64,000 nt of DNA. It comes from Zobellia alginiliquefaciens. Its GTDB lineage: Bacteria; Bacteroidota; Bacteroidia; Flavobacteriales; Flavobacteriaceae. Each line of letters opens with the position of its first letter. The first letter of the stretch is position 1. Position numbers and translations under genes: made by a program. Of the stretch, positions 45,904 through 55,830 are shown piece after piece. The stretch is taken from assembly GCF_029323795.1 (NCBI RefSeq), contig NZ_CP119758.1, positions 2,232,001 to 2,296,000 of the forward strand, written 5' to 3'. The notes beneath the pieces were generated by a model, which was given only the letters and a program-made list of their open reading frames with translations, searched no databases and was not told where the DNA came from.

Positions 45904-47565
45904 ATGAAAAACTTAAAATATATATACATCTCTTTAGGTATTTTGGCTTTTACAGCTTGTAATGAACCTGAGGATGTAGACCTTGAGCCAGAAGTAATGG
46001 CAGAGGCACTTGCTGAATTAAATACGGGTTCAGCAGATTTTTCAACGTATGTTTCTTTGGGAAATTCTTTGACTGCGGGTTTCACGGACGGTGCATTATT
46101 TCAAGCAGGTCAGAACTCGTCGTTACCTAATTTACTTTCTCAAAAATTCAGTCTTGTAGGTGGGGGCAGTTTTACCCAGCCATTAATTAAAGATAACATT
46201 GGAGGACTTTTATTAGGCGGTGTTCAAATTGCCGATCCAAGATTTTATTTTTATAGTGATACTAACCCTGATGATGATTTCGATTCAGGACCATATTTAT
46301 TAGGAGTTAATCCGGATGAAAACGATTTAACACCTGTATCACCAATAACTGATATTGCAGTTGACAATCCATCGGGTCCGTTCAATAACATGGGTGTTCC
46401 TGGTGCTAAGAGTTTTCATTTGTTAGCGCCTGGTTATGGGAATGTAGCCAATTTAGCTGCAGAACTTGCCAATCCTTATTACGTTAGGATGACAGGAGCC
46501 ACTCCCGATGCATCAGTGTTAGAGTTGGCAATGGCTCAGTCACCAACATTTTTTAGTCTGTGGATCGGTAATAATGATGTGTTGGGCTATGCATTATCTG
46601 GTGGAGATGGTACAAATCTCATAACGGATCAACCCACTTTCGATTTTGCTATAAATACACTGGTGACCACTCTAACTTCAAGTGGTGCAAAAGGTGTAAT
46701 GGCAAATATTCCATACGTAACATCTATACCGCACTTTACAACCGTTCCCCATGATCCAATAGATCCTGCGGAAAATGATTTTGCAGCTCAGGTTCCAACT
46801 TTAAATACAGTTTATGGGGCATTAAATCAGGTTTACAATGCGATGGGCGAAACGGCACGTGTAGTAGTGTTTTCTGATTCTTTAAATAATGCAGTAGTAA
46901 TTAAAGATGAGTCATTAACGGATATTTCAGCTCAGATTACCGGCGCTTTTAATGCCAACCCTGCTTTTCCTATCTTTGTAACACAATTAGGTTTGCCCGA
47001 GGATGCCGCTCCATTGGTAGCTAATCTTTTGGGTAGCACTTACGGGCAGACAAGGCCGGCAACGGAAAACGATTTATTGGTATTACCTAGCAGTAATGTT
47101 ATTGGTACGGTAAACGAAGAATCTTTTGCGGTATTATCGGCAGCTGATCTGCCTCCTGCAGTTGCAGGGCAATTTTCAGTTGAAGGCATTACATTGCCCT
47201 TAGGTGACAAATGGGTGTTAACACCAGAAGAACAAGATGAAATTAAAATAGCTACCGATCAGTTTAATGCTACGATTACATCTGCCGCTTCTGCCGCTGG
47301 CTTAGCGTTCGTAGACGCCAACCAACTATTACAAGATTTGGCTCAAGGAGGTGTTACTGATGGGGATTTTACCTTAACGGCCAATTTGGTAACAGGTGGA
47401 GGTTTTTCTTTAGATGGTGTGCATTTGACCGCAAGAGGATATGCTCTAATCGCTAATGAATTTATGAAGGCTATCGATGCTGCTTATCAATCTAATTTTG
47501 AGGCATCGGGCTCATTGTTCAACATCGGAAATTATCCTACGAACTACTCACCTGCATTACAATAG
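45904..47565 (+). CDS. SGNH/GDSL-family hydrolase lipoprotein
   Basis: 553 residues with lipobox Cys19 (LAFTAC), probably outer-membrane anchored. SGNH blocks are in order: block I GNSLTAG with nucleophile Ser55, block III IGNND with Asn224, and block V SLDGVHLTARG with Asp504 and His507. Block II glycine lies in MGVPGAKSFHL. The catalytic set is complete, so it is probably an active esterase, lipase or deacetylase. It is longer than usual SGNH enzymes, with large acidic inserts (EDVDLEPEV and 115-160). A terminator follows. Confidence 0.9.
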   Translation: MKNLKYIYISLGILAFTACNEPEDVDLEPEVMAEALAELNTGSADFSTYVSLGNSLTAGFTDGALFQAGQNSSLPNLLSQKFSLVGGGSFTQPLIKDNIGGLLLGGVQIADPRFYFYSDTNPDDDFDSGPYLLGVNPDENDLTPVSPITDIAVDNPSGPFNNMGVPGAKSFHLLAPGYGNVANLAAELANPYYVRMTGATPDASVLELAMAQSPTFFSLWIGNNDVLGYALSGGDGTNLITDQPTFDFAINTLVTTLTSSGAKGVMANIPYVTSIPHFTTVPHDPIDPAENDFAAQVPTLNTVYGALNQVYNAMGETARVVVFSDSLNNAVVIKDESLTDISAQITGAFNANPAFPIFVTQLGLPEDAAPLVANLLGSTYGQTRPATENDLLVLPSSNVIGTVNEESFAVLSAADLPPAVAGQFSVEGITLPLGDKWVLTPEEQDEIKIATDQFNATITSAASAAGLAFVDANQLLQDLAQGGVTDGDFTLTANLVTGGGFSLDGVHLTARGYALIANEFMKAIDAAYQSNFEASGSLFNIGNYPTNYSPALQ

Positions 47566-47590
47566 ACATTGTTTTTCTTACATTTTATAA

Positions 47591-47616
47591 GGCGCCAGTT
47601 AATGGCGTCTTTTTTT
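47591..47616 (+). terminator. Intrinsic terminator after SGNH gene
   Basis: GGCGCCA pairs with TGGCGTC (one G-T pair) across GTTAA, followed by seven Ts. Confidence 0.92.
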
Positions 47617-47641
47617 GTGCTGAAAAAAGAATAAAAAGTAG

Positions 47642-47672
47642 TTTACAATTCGAGTTGAAAAACATACCTTTG
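47642..47672 (+). promoter_or_regulatory. Promoter of atpD-atpC
   Basis: TTTA at 47642-47645, a 19-base spacer and TACCTTTG at 47665-47672, an exact -7 and near-consensus -33. It predicts a start near 47678 and a ~70-base leader. Confidence 0.65.
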
Positions 47673-47735
47673 CAGCCTGAAAAACATAGGTGTATTAAGG
47701 TGTTTTTCAATACAGTAAGTAATTTGAATTCATAA

Positions 47736-49256
<1,521 letters not shown>

Positions 49257-49279
49257 TTAGTACCAAGAACTAAGTAATA

Positions 49280-49320
49280 AGTATTAAGTACTTTTTACTT
49301 TGGACTAACTACTTAATACT
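49280..49320. repeat. Perfect 11-bp inverted repeat between atpD and atpC
   Basis: AGTATTAAGTA (49280-49290) and TACTTAATACT (49310-49320) are exact reverse complements around a 19-base loop. The left flank also contains tandem TAAGTAATAAG-type repeats. There is no T run, so it is not a classic terminator. It could modulate the ratio of the two subunit messages or be a dispersed palindromic repeat. Confidence 0.75.
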
Positions 49321-49326
49321 AAGAAT

Positions 49327-49605
49327 ATGTATTTAGAAATTGTATCACCAGAAGCCACTTTATTTTCAGGCGAAGTAACATCGGTAACCGTACCGGGAGT
49401 GAATGGCGAGTTTCAAATTTTGAACGGTCACGCTGCTATAGTTTCTTTGCTTCAAGAAGGTAATGTTCGTGTTGATGGCAATATAAAAATAGAAGAAGCG
49501 TATGCCTCTAAATTCTCTAAGGATGCTAGCGGAAAGGTAATACTTCCCATTGCTAGTGGAACTGTTGAAATGAGTGATAATCGGGTAATTGTATTGGCTG
49601 ATTAA
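49327..49605 (+). CDS. atpC: F1 ATP synthase epsilon subunit, short form
   Basis: 92 residues. It has the N-terminal beta-sandwich (YLEIVSPEATLFSGEVTSVTVPGVNGEFQILNGHAAIVSLL) that contacts gamma and the c-ring. The C-terminal helical hairpin that inhibits F1 in other bacteria is absent; short forms like this are known in Bacteroidota. The frame ends cleanly and a strong terminator follows, so it is not a truncation. It is 70 bases after atpD across the inverted repeat. Confidence 0.95.
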   Translation: MYLEIVSPEATLFSGEVTSVTVPGVNGEFQILNGHAAIVSLLQEGNVRVDGNIKIEEAYASKFSKDASGKVILPIASGTVEMSDNRVIVLAD

Positions 49606-49624
49606 CGATACGTTTTAAAAGTCT

Positions 49625-49659
49625 AAAGCCCAAAGATTTTAATCTTTGGGCTTTTTTTT
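49625..49659 (+). terminator. Strong intrinsic terminator after atpC
   Basis: A 14-bp stem, AAAGCCCAAAGATT with AATCTTTGGGCTTT, and a two-base loop, followed by a T run. Confidence 0.95.
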
Positions 49660-49934
49660 ATGACTGTGTTTTAACCCTTGTACTTATTACCACTTTTCTT
49701 AAAGTTTGTTCGAATAAATTTTTAGGAAAGAATACCAAAATATAGCTGTTGATTGCCTTGTGAGTTGAAAAGAATAAGATGAAATAGCTTTCTATGGTCT
49801 TTTTAAGGGGCTGTAAGCGTGTTATTATTCGGGCATCGATAATTTATTGGGAAGTCAGACGTCCGCCCTGTGGCGCAAGCATCTTGCTTATGCTGTCAAA
49901 GTAACGATCTAAATTAGGTTATCCTCAATTTTTA
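49660..49934. other. Gap with GC-rich double hairpin at 49864-49889
   Basis: No gene is seen. In otherwise AT-rich sequence a GC-richer patch carries two adjacent hairpins: CGCC-CTGT-GGCG (49864-49875) and AAGCA-TCT-TGCTT (49877-49889). Its TGGCGCAAGCATCTT (49871-49885) matches the inverted-repeat core at 9435-9448 apart from one extra G, so it may be a degenerate copy of the same dispersed element. Confidence 0.5.
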
Positions 49935-50462
49935 TTATAAAAACACAATTTTCCACTCTTGATCGGCTGCATCATACGTTTTCAGTTCCTTAAAACCTAC
50001 CGCATAGTGTGCTTGTATGGAGCGGGCGTTGGTTGCGTCTATTTCAGTTATAATACAATTAAAGCTCTTCTGGGTTTTAGCTTGCATAGTCTCGTACAAT
50101 TTCCTGAAAATCCCTTGCCTACGAAAAGCCTTGTCCACACAGATTTGGCCCATGGCGATACAATTGGTGATGAGTGGAACCGTGCAATCCAATTCCTTGA
50201 ACATAGGTTTAAGAACCTCTATCTCATTGGCGAATTTTGGGTGCATGCATAGCGCATAAGCTACGACCTGTTCACCGGATTTTGCGATGATATGCGGACA
50301 CACATCGTTCATGGCTTTTAGTATCTCAAAATTATGAACTACGGTAACAAAGCCCTCTTTCTCCTTTTCTTGCGCTGAAACCGAAGTAGGTAGGTTTTTC
50401 TGCTGGAGTACTAGAATTTGTTCCAGTTCAATAGCTGTCGTAGCCGTGGTGTAGATAATCAT
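49935..50462 (-). CDS. GNAT-family N-acetyltransferase
   Basis: 175 residues, cytosolic. The acetyl-CoA fold is indicated by VVAYALCMHPKF, CIAMGQICVDKAFRRQGIFRKLYETM (the Q/R-x-x-G-x-G/A loop as RRQGIF) and IITEIDATNARSIQAHYAVGFKEL. Substrate cannot be inferred. Its ATG is one base from the stop of the M61 peptidase gene, so it is the second gene of that operon. Confidence 0.9.
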   Translation of the reverse strand: MIIYTTATTAIELEQILVLQQKNLPTSVSAQEKEKEGFVTVVHNFEILKAMNDVCPHIIAKSGEQVVAYALCMHPKFANEIEVLKPMFKELDCTVPLITNCIAMGQICVDKAFRRQGIFRKLYETMQAKTQKSFNCIITEIDATNARSIQAHYAVGFKELKTYDAADQEWKIVFL

Positions 50463-50463
50463 T

Positions 50464-52269
50464 TTATTTCGATTTGAGCCATTCTTCTCTTTGCTTCAGT
50501 TGTTTTTTTGAAGATTTTTCATCCTTTTTTTCCATTAAAAACAGACTGTAATCGGGGTCAGCTTTTAAGGTTAGCTTTGTTTGTTTTTTCATTCCAAAAC
50601 GGTTGAAGTCTATTTCTAAGATGTCGCCTACTTTCAATTTTTCAATATAAGCGCTAAACTGTTGGCCATCTGGGAAACCACTACCATTTATGTTGGTGAT
50701 AATATCACCTTTGTCAAGTCCGCCTTCGTACGCTGGAGAACCTATTTTTGGGTTGGACCGTACCTCACCATGACCATCTCCGTTTAGGGAAACGGATGTC
50801 CCGAAGTAAGGTGTTTCAGAATTTTGCATTAAGGTAACTCCAACAGTTTTCAAAAGTGAATTGTAATCTGGCATTTCACTTTGATAGATGTAATTATCAA
50901 AAAATCTGTCAGCGAAATCACTGCCTGCATAGTCCGCTAAACCTTGTTCCAAGTTTTTAACTGTATAGGGTGTTTCCGTTTTTCCGTACTTTTCCCAGAC
51001 CAGTTTCATATAATCGTCTAGATTCAGTTTTTCCTCGCGCAGCGATAAATCCAAAGCAAGACCAAGAACACTTCCGTAAGAATAATAAGAAATAAAGGTA
51101 TTCTCTCTATTTACGGGGTCCACAGATGTAGCCGCATCTACAAAAGGAGCCTGGTAGCTCATTTCTATTGGATTAAAAAATTGACGTGCTGGCGAGTTCC
51201 AAACGTAGTTGAATGTTCCTGAAATACCTTCTACATATTTTTTAGGTGTTATAATTCCTGCCCTACAAAGAATAAGATTGGTGTAGTAACTGGTAAAACC
51301 TTCGGCAAACCAAAGTGCACCACTCATATTAGCTTCCTCAAAATTAAAAGGCTCTAAAGATTCCGGGCGGATGCGCTCTACGTTCCAGGCATGAAAAAAC
51401 TCATGAGAAACCGTACCAATATTCCCTTCCATGCCTCCCTTTGCAAGACTGCGCGTACTTGTTAGAATTGTTGAATTGCGGTGCTCCATACCATCACCGG
51501 AAGCGTTTGGAATGTAACAGGCCAAAAATGTGTAGGTGCCGTAATCGAAATTGGGTAATTCACCAAAAACGTCCCTCTCGGCAAGAACTACTTTCTTTAC
51601 GTTTTCAAAGTAGGCATCAAGTTCTTCTTCTGTGCCGTTATGGTGGAGAACAAAACGTATTTTTTGTTTCTTTCCAGTGTTTTCTACTTCGAACTCACGA
51701 ACGGAATGGTTACTGATTTCCGTTGGGCTGTCCATAAAATAATAGAGGTTAGGCGCGGAATAGGTGGTGCCGGAGATCAATGACAACTGTGTGGCAACTT
51801 TCCACTCTAAATCTTTTCGAACTTTAAAATCGACCTCAATTTTTCTATCGCTTAAAGTAGGTGCGTACATAAAGGTAGCGGGAATATTCAGGTGGGCATG
51901 GGTTTCGTCCACTTGTGAATAAGTACCGTCACCACGGTTCGCAAACAAGGTGTACGTAATATTTATAGTTCCGTCGTGCCCTATGACCTTCCACTCATAC
52001 GGGTTTGGTCGAATAATTTTTAGGCTTTTCCCTTTACTATCAGTAGCCTTAAAATTATATACATTCTTTGCGAATTCGTGTAGGGCATAACGCCCGGGAG
52101 AGGTGCGGCTCATGCGAAAAGCGATAGTATCGGATTTTAGTTGGGGAAAGTTACCATTAATCACCGCCTCATGGTGAACAGCATTTTCAAAAGAAATGTG
52201 GTAGCTGTTTGTTTGGCTAGAAAGCATGTTAATAGTAATAAGCAGAAGGGACGAAAAGAAGACTTTCAT
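50464..52269 (-). CDS. M61-family metallopeptidase with PDZ domain
   Basis: 601 residues with a signal peptide near MKVFFSSLLLITINMLSSQ. An N-terminal beta domain (~20-200) precedes the gluzincin peptidase domain with His289-Glu290-x-x-His293 in VSHEFFHAWNVERIRP and the third zinc ligand Glu323 in ALWFAEGFTSYY. A PDZ domain occupies ~495-575 (GSPAYEGGLDKGDIITNINGSGFPDG). This is the glycyl-aminopeptidase-like M61 arrangement. It is probably periplasmic and removes N-terminal Gly/Ala or related residues from peptides. The C-terminus is Lys-rich (KSSKKQLKQREEWLKSK). Confidence 0.94.
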   Translation of the reverse strand: MKVFFSSLLLITINMLSSQTNSYHISFENAVHHEAVINGNFPQLKSDTIAFRMSRTSPGRYALHEFAKNVYNFKATDSKGKSLKIIRPNPYEWKVIGHDGTINITYTLFANRGDGTYSQVDETHAHLNIPATFMYAPTLSDRKIEVDFKVRKDLEWKVATQLSLISGTTYSAPNLYYFMDSPTEISNHSVREFEVENTGKKQKIRFVLHHNGTEEELDAYFENVKKVVLAERDVFGELPNFDYGTYTFLACYIPNASGDGMEHRNSTILTSTRSLAKGGMEGNIGTVSHEFFHAWNVERIRPESLEPFNFEEANMSGALWFAEGFTSYYTNLILCRAGIITPKKYVEGISGTFNYVWNSPARQFFNPIEMSYQAPFVDAATSVDPVNRENTFISYYSYGSVLGLALDLSLREEKLNLDDYMKLVWEKYGKTETPYTVKNLEQGLADYAGSDFADRFFDNYIYQSEMPDYNSLLKTVGVTLMQNSETPYFGTSVSLNGDGHGEVRSNPKIGSPAYEGGLDKGDIITNINGSGFPDGQQFSAYIEKLKVGDILEIDFNRFGMKKQTKLTLKADPDYSLFLMEKKDEKSSKKQLKQREEWLKSK

Positions 52270-52422
52270 TAATTTAAATTTAATATGGCCAAGATAATAC
52301 TTAATGTAGGCTTTACCTAGGTTTGAAAAGATTGATAAGTTGGATATTTAGGTAAGATTTTACTTAATAAACAAGCAACCGTTTAAGAATCAGGGTATCT
52401 GCTTAGTGTCTAAAATATACCC

Positions 52423-53007
52423 ATGAAAAACATACTTTGTTTTGTGCTCTTTAGTTTTGGCTTTCTACAAAGCGGTAGTGCACAAGATGATGAACCTCCG
52501 CAAATATTTAGAAATCAATTTTCTACAAATTTAGTATTGCCCATTGTTCAGAGTTTTGATATGAGCTATGAGCGTACTGTAGCCAATAAATGGGCTGTAG
52601 GTGTTTCAAGTGCGGTTTATGGTGATGATATTAAAGAGTTGGATACTGATAATTCTAGCTATAATCGCACTACAAATTTTGAAATAATGCCATTTGTGCG
52701 ACTTTATCTGAATGGTACACAGACAAAGAGTCATTTTTTTGAAATTTTTGGGTCTATATCGGAAGTTGATGAAACGGGGAGGTATGTTAGAACTATTAAC
52801 GACCAAGGTTATGGTGTGTATGCTATTGGCACTAAAACCTATACAGTAGGAGGTTTGGGAACAGGATATGGGTATCGGTTTTTATTTGTGAAAAACAGAT
52901 TAGTTGTTGAAGCACAATTGGGCATACGCACGAACTTTAGTACAAATTATATCTTTTTAAATGTTGCTTTTGTTCGCACGGGAATACGAATAGGATATAG
53001 ATTTTAA
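52423..53007 (+). CDS. Small outer-membrane beta-barrel protein
   Basis: 194 residues. A signal peptide (ending SGSAQ, ~20) and a body of alternating amphipathic strands with turns such as FRNQFSTNLVLPIVQSFDMSYERT, FGSISEVDETGRYV and GTGYGYRFLFVKNRL, ending in GIRIGYRF with terminal Phe. This is typical of an eight- to ten-strand outer-membrane barrel (DUF3575-like). The function is unknown. It is 11 bases before the lipoprotein gene at 53018, suggesting an operon. Confidence 0.82.
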   Translation: MKNILCFVLFSFGFLQSGSAQDDEPPQIFRNQFSTNLVLPIVQSFDMSYERTVANKWAVGVSSAVYGDDIKELDTDNSSYNRTTNFEIMPFVRLYLNGTQTKSHFFEIFGSISEVDETGRYVRTINDQGYGVYAIGTKTYTVGGLGTGYGYRFLFVKNRLVVEAQLGIRTNFSTNYIFLNVAFVRTGIRIGYRF

Positions 53008-53017
53008 TACAGAAATT

Positions 53018-53605
53018 ATGCGTTTAAGATATATTGGTGCAATGCTTTTGGGATTATTTCTTGTAGGTTGTTACCACGATGACGATGGCGGTTCAAGCTA
53101 TATTTATGTAGAGGCACTAGACGCGTTTACTTTTGAAGCTGAAGATGAATATGTGGTAGGGGATACCATCTTCTTCTCTCAGAAATTTAGCCGATATCTC
53201 AAAGAAAATGGTTATTCCGAGTTATTGGATGTCTATGAAACAACAAAAGCTGAACAGTTTGGTTACTCCTTCGATTTACAGAAATTTTCTGAATTTTCTA
53301 ATACTTATGTAAGTATCTCTATTGATTCAAAATACCTGTTAACAACGGAACTGGATACTTCAGACTATTACTATTCTAATTATGGCACTATTGCGGAACT
53401 CAACGATCAGAAGGACGCCTATGAATCTAAAGTGGGTATTATTTTACCGGAAAGCGGAAAGTTTAAATTAGATTTTTCGAATGTTCAATTTAGAAGTCAA
53501 TTTTATCACCATTTGTACAACGAAAATATTTCTCTCAGCATAGCGCATCAATTTACGGATATAGATGATACTACTTTAGAATTTGTTGTATCGGAAGAAG
53601 ATTAG
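53018..53605 (+). CDS. Lipoprotein of unknown function
   Basis: 195 residues with lipobox Cys18 (LFLVGC) followed by the Asp-rich stretch YHDDDGGSS, a pattern that favours export to the outer surface in Bacteroidota. The rest is an unrecognised domain rich in Tyr, Asp and Ser with no catalytic motif. It is probably co-transcribed with the barrel gene upstream. A start 62 bases later belongs to bioF and has its own promoter. Confidence 0.8.
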   Translation: MRLRYIGAMLLGLFLVGCYHDDDGGSSYIYVEALDAFTFEAEDEYVVGDTIFFSQKFSRYLKENGYSELLDVYETTKAEQFGYSFDLQKFSEFSNTYVSISIDSKYLLTTELDTSDYYYSNYGTIAELNDQKDAYESKVGIILPESGKFKLDFSNVQFRSQFYHHLYNENISLSIAHQFTDIDDTTLEFVVSEED

Positions 53606-53653
53606 CCTAGTTCGAACTTTAGTCAAAAAACAAAGTATTTCGCCCAAAGATGC

Positions 53654-53661
53654 TACATTTG
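53654..53661 (+). promoter_or_regulatory. -7 promoter element of bioF
   Basis: TACATTTG, an exact TAnnTTTG match, ends 5 bases before the bioF ATG (53667), predicting a leaderless or near-leaderless message. No good -33 is seen. Confidence 0.5.
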
Positions 53662-53666
53662 GGGTT

Positions 53667-54818
53667 ATGGTTGGTTTTCCAAAAAAATTAGTGAAAAAGC
53701 TGGATGATAGGGCTGATGCGAATGCCTTACGGAGCTTGCCTGTGCCCAATAATTTAATCGATTTTTCTTCAAACGATTATTTAGGTTTTTCTACCAATAA
53801 ACTCATTTCCGAAGGGGCCACTCGTTTTTTAGAAAATTTGAATGTTCCGCAAAATGGTGCCACAGGTTCTCGTTTACTTTCCGGTAATCATGAACTCTAT
53901 CAAACTTTAGAAAACACATTGTGTAAATTTCACCAAACAGAAGCCGCTCTGGTTTTTAACTCTGGATATGACGCCAATCTTGGTTTTTTTAGTTCGGTCC
54001 CACAAAGGGGGGATGTTGTTCTATATGATGAATATATTCATGCCAGTATTCGCGACGGCATTCGGATGGGTAACGCCAAAAGTTATAAGTTCAAACATAA
54101 CGGCTTGGAGGATTTGTTGATAAAATGTAAAGCTGAGCACAGTAAAAACTCAACTGAAGCAGAAATATATGTAGTAACGGAGTCTATATTTTCTATGGAT
54201 GGCGATGCACCAGATTTGAAAGCATTTGCCGAAATATGTGCATCGTACAATTGTAATTTGGTGGTAGACGAGGCCCATGCAATTGGTGTCTTTGGTAGGC
54301 ATGGTGAGGGTTTGGTTCAGGAGTTAGGTTTGCAGAATTCTATATTTGCTAGGCTGGTTACTTTTGGCAAGGGAATTGGGTGTCATGGTGCCGCGATTCT
54401 AGGCAGTGAGCGTTTAAAATCCTATTTAATCAATTTTGCCCGCAGTTTTATGTATACAACAGGGCTTCCGCCGCATGGAGTGGGCTCCATACTATCGGCT
54501 TACAATTGTTTGAAAAACAGGACGGGGAATCTTGAAAGGCTAAAGCAGAATATTTCCTATTTCAATGGTAAATTAGCGGGTTTAAAATTGCAGTCGCATT
54601 TTATTCCAAGTAATTCGGCTATCCATTGCTGTTTGGTTTCTGGTAATAATAAGGCCCGAACTATGGCTAAGGTAGTGCAGAAAAAAGGGTTTGATGTAAG
54701 ACCTATTCTTTCACCTACTGTGCCAGAGGGTCAGGAAAGATTGCGCATTTGTCTTCATAGTTTTAACTCTGAAAAAGAGATGGATGATTTACTAAAAGTG
54801 GTGGCGGAGCTTGTATAA
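53667..54818 (+). CDS. bioF: 8-amino-7-oxononanoate synthase
   Basis: 383 residues. Condenses pimeloyl-thioester with alanine, the first committed biotin ring-assembly step. The ATG at 53667 (MVGFPKKLVKKLDD) is chosen because it gives the family length; the frame is open upstream to a TTG at 53583 that overlaps the previous gene. Features of the alpha-oxoamine synthase family: FSSNDYLGFS, NGATGSRLLSGNHELY, VVDEAHAIGVFG and the PLP lysine in TFGKGIG (Lys235). It heads the bioF-DUF2007-bioD set. Confidence 0.94.
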   Translation: MVGFPKKLVKKLDDRADANALRSLPVPNNLIDFSSNDYLGFSTNKLISEGATRFLENLNVPQNGATGSRLLSGNHELYQTLENTLCKFHQTEAALVFNSGYDANLGFFSSVPQRGDVVLYDEYIHASIRDGIRMGNAKSYKFKHNGLEDLLIKCKAEHSKNSTEAEIYVVTESIFSMDGDAPDLKAFAEICASYNCNLVVDEAHAIGVFGRHGEGLVQELGLQNSIFARLVTFGKGIGCHGAAILGSERLKSYLINFARSFMYTTGLPPHGVGSILSAYNCLKNRTGNLERLKQNISYFNGKLAGLKLQSHFIPSNSAIHCCLVSGNNKARTMAKVVQKKGFDVRPILSPTVPEGQERLRICLHSFNSEKEMDDLLKVVAELV

Positions 54819-54820
54819 TT

Positions 54821-55204
54821 ATGAAAGAGAAATTTTACACTTTAGCCTCTTTTGAATACCCAGCGGATGTTCAAATATTGAAAGGAAAATTAGAATCCGA
54901 AGGTATTTCCGTTTTCTTGAAAGATGAATATACGTTGAATTCTGACCCTATGATCAGCAATGCTATTGGTGGGGTGAAAGTGCAGGTATACACAGAGGAT
55001 AAAGAAAAGGCAATTGAAATATATAATGAAATTAGGGCTTATGCCCTTGATGACAATGGCAATTTAATTGTGTGCCCTAACTGTAAAATGCAAAAATCAG
55101 AGGTGTATTATAACAGAAAAGGAATTTTATATAAACTTTTTCCATTTTTTGAGGAAAAAAAATACAAATGCCTACATTGTAACATGATAACAAAACCTCA
55201 ATAG
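54821..55204 (+). CDS. DUF2007 domain and zinc-ribbon protein
   Basis: 127 residues, cytosolic. Residues ~1-75 match the DUF2007 putative signal-transducing fold (FYTLASFEYPADVQILKGKLESEGIS, GGVKVQVYTEDKEKAIEIY). Residues ~82-124 are a zinc ribbon with CPNC and CLHC pairs. It lies 2 bases after bioF and 1 base before bioD, so it is translated as part of the biotin operon, though it has no known biotin role. Confidence 0.83.
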   Translation: MKEKFYTLASFEYPADVQILKGKLESEGISVFLKDEYTLNSDPMISNAIGGVKVQVYTEDKEKAIEIYNEIRAYALDDNGNLIVCPNCKMQKSEVYYNRKGILYKLFPFFEEKKYKCLHCNMITKPQ

Positions 55205-55205
55205 A

Positions 55206-55823
55206 ATGCAGCAAATTTTTGTAACAGGAATATCCACCGAAGTAGGAAAAACTATAGCCTCCGCAATAATAGCGGAAGCCCTAGAGGCCGATTATTGGAA
55301 ACCTGTACAAGCGGGTGATTTAGATAATACGGATAGTCACAAGGTAAAGTCCTTGATTTCTAATGATAAGACCGTCATACACAAAAGTAGCTACGAGCTA
55401 AAAACACCAATGAGTCCGCATGCTGCTGCAGAAAGAGATGGTGTAAAAATAGACCGACTTGATATTGTTGAACCTGAAACCGATAATTCTTTGGTCATTG
55501 AAGGTGCAGGTGGTATTTTAGTCCCTCTGAGTGAAAATGATACGGTTTTAGATATCATTATGCCCACCTATCATGTGGTGGTGGTTTCAAGACACTATTT
55601 GGGAAGTATCAACCATACGCTGCTAACCATTGGTTGGTTGCAGCAGAAAGGGTATGATGTTTCTGTGCTTTTCAGTGGGGAAGAAAATCCAGAAACCGAG
55701 AATATTATCCTTCATAAAACAGGGGTGTCGTTAATTGGCCGCATAGATGAGGAACCTTCTTTTGATAAGGCGGTCATTAAGAAATATGCGGATAAGTTTG
55801 CTTCCATCTTAAAAACACTATAA
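55206..55823 (+). CDS. bioD: Dethiobiotin synthetase
   Basis: 205 residues. Closes the ureido ring using CO2 and ATP. The P-loop is GISTEVGKT (Lys15), with WKPVQAGD, SPHAAAERDGV, and the switch VIEGAGGILVPLSEN. It follows the DUF2007 gene by one base and ends 7 bases before the convergent glycosyltransferase gene, which separates it from bioA. Confidence 0.95.
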   Translation: MQQIFVTGISTEVGKTIASAIIAEALEADYWKPVQAGDLDNTDSHKVKSLISNDKTVIHKSSYELKTPMSPHAAAERDGVKIDRLDIVEPETDNSLVIEGAGGILVPLSENDTVLDIIMPTYHVVVVSRHYLGSINHTLLTIGWLQQKGYDVSVLFSGEENPETENIILHKTGVSLIGRIDEEPSFDKAVIKKYADKFASILKTL

Positions 55824-55830
55824 TTTAAAA

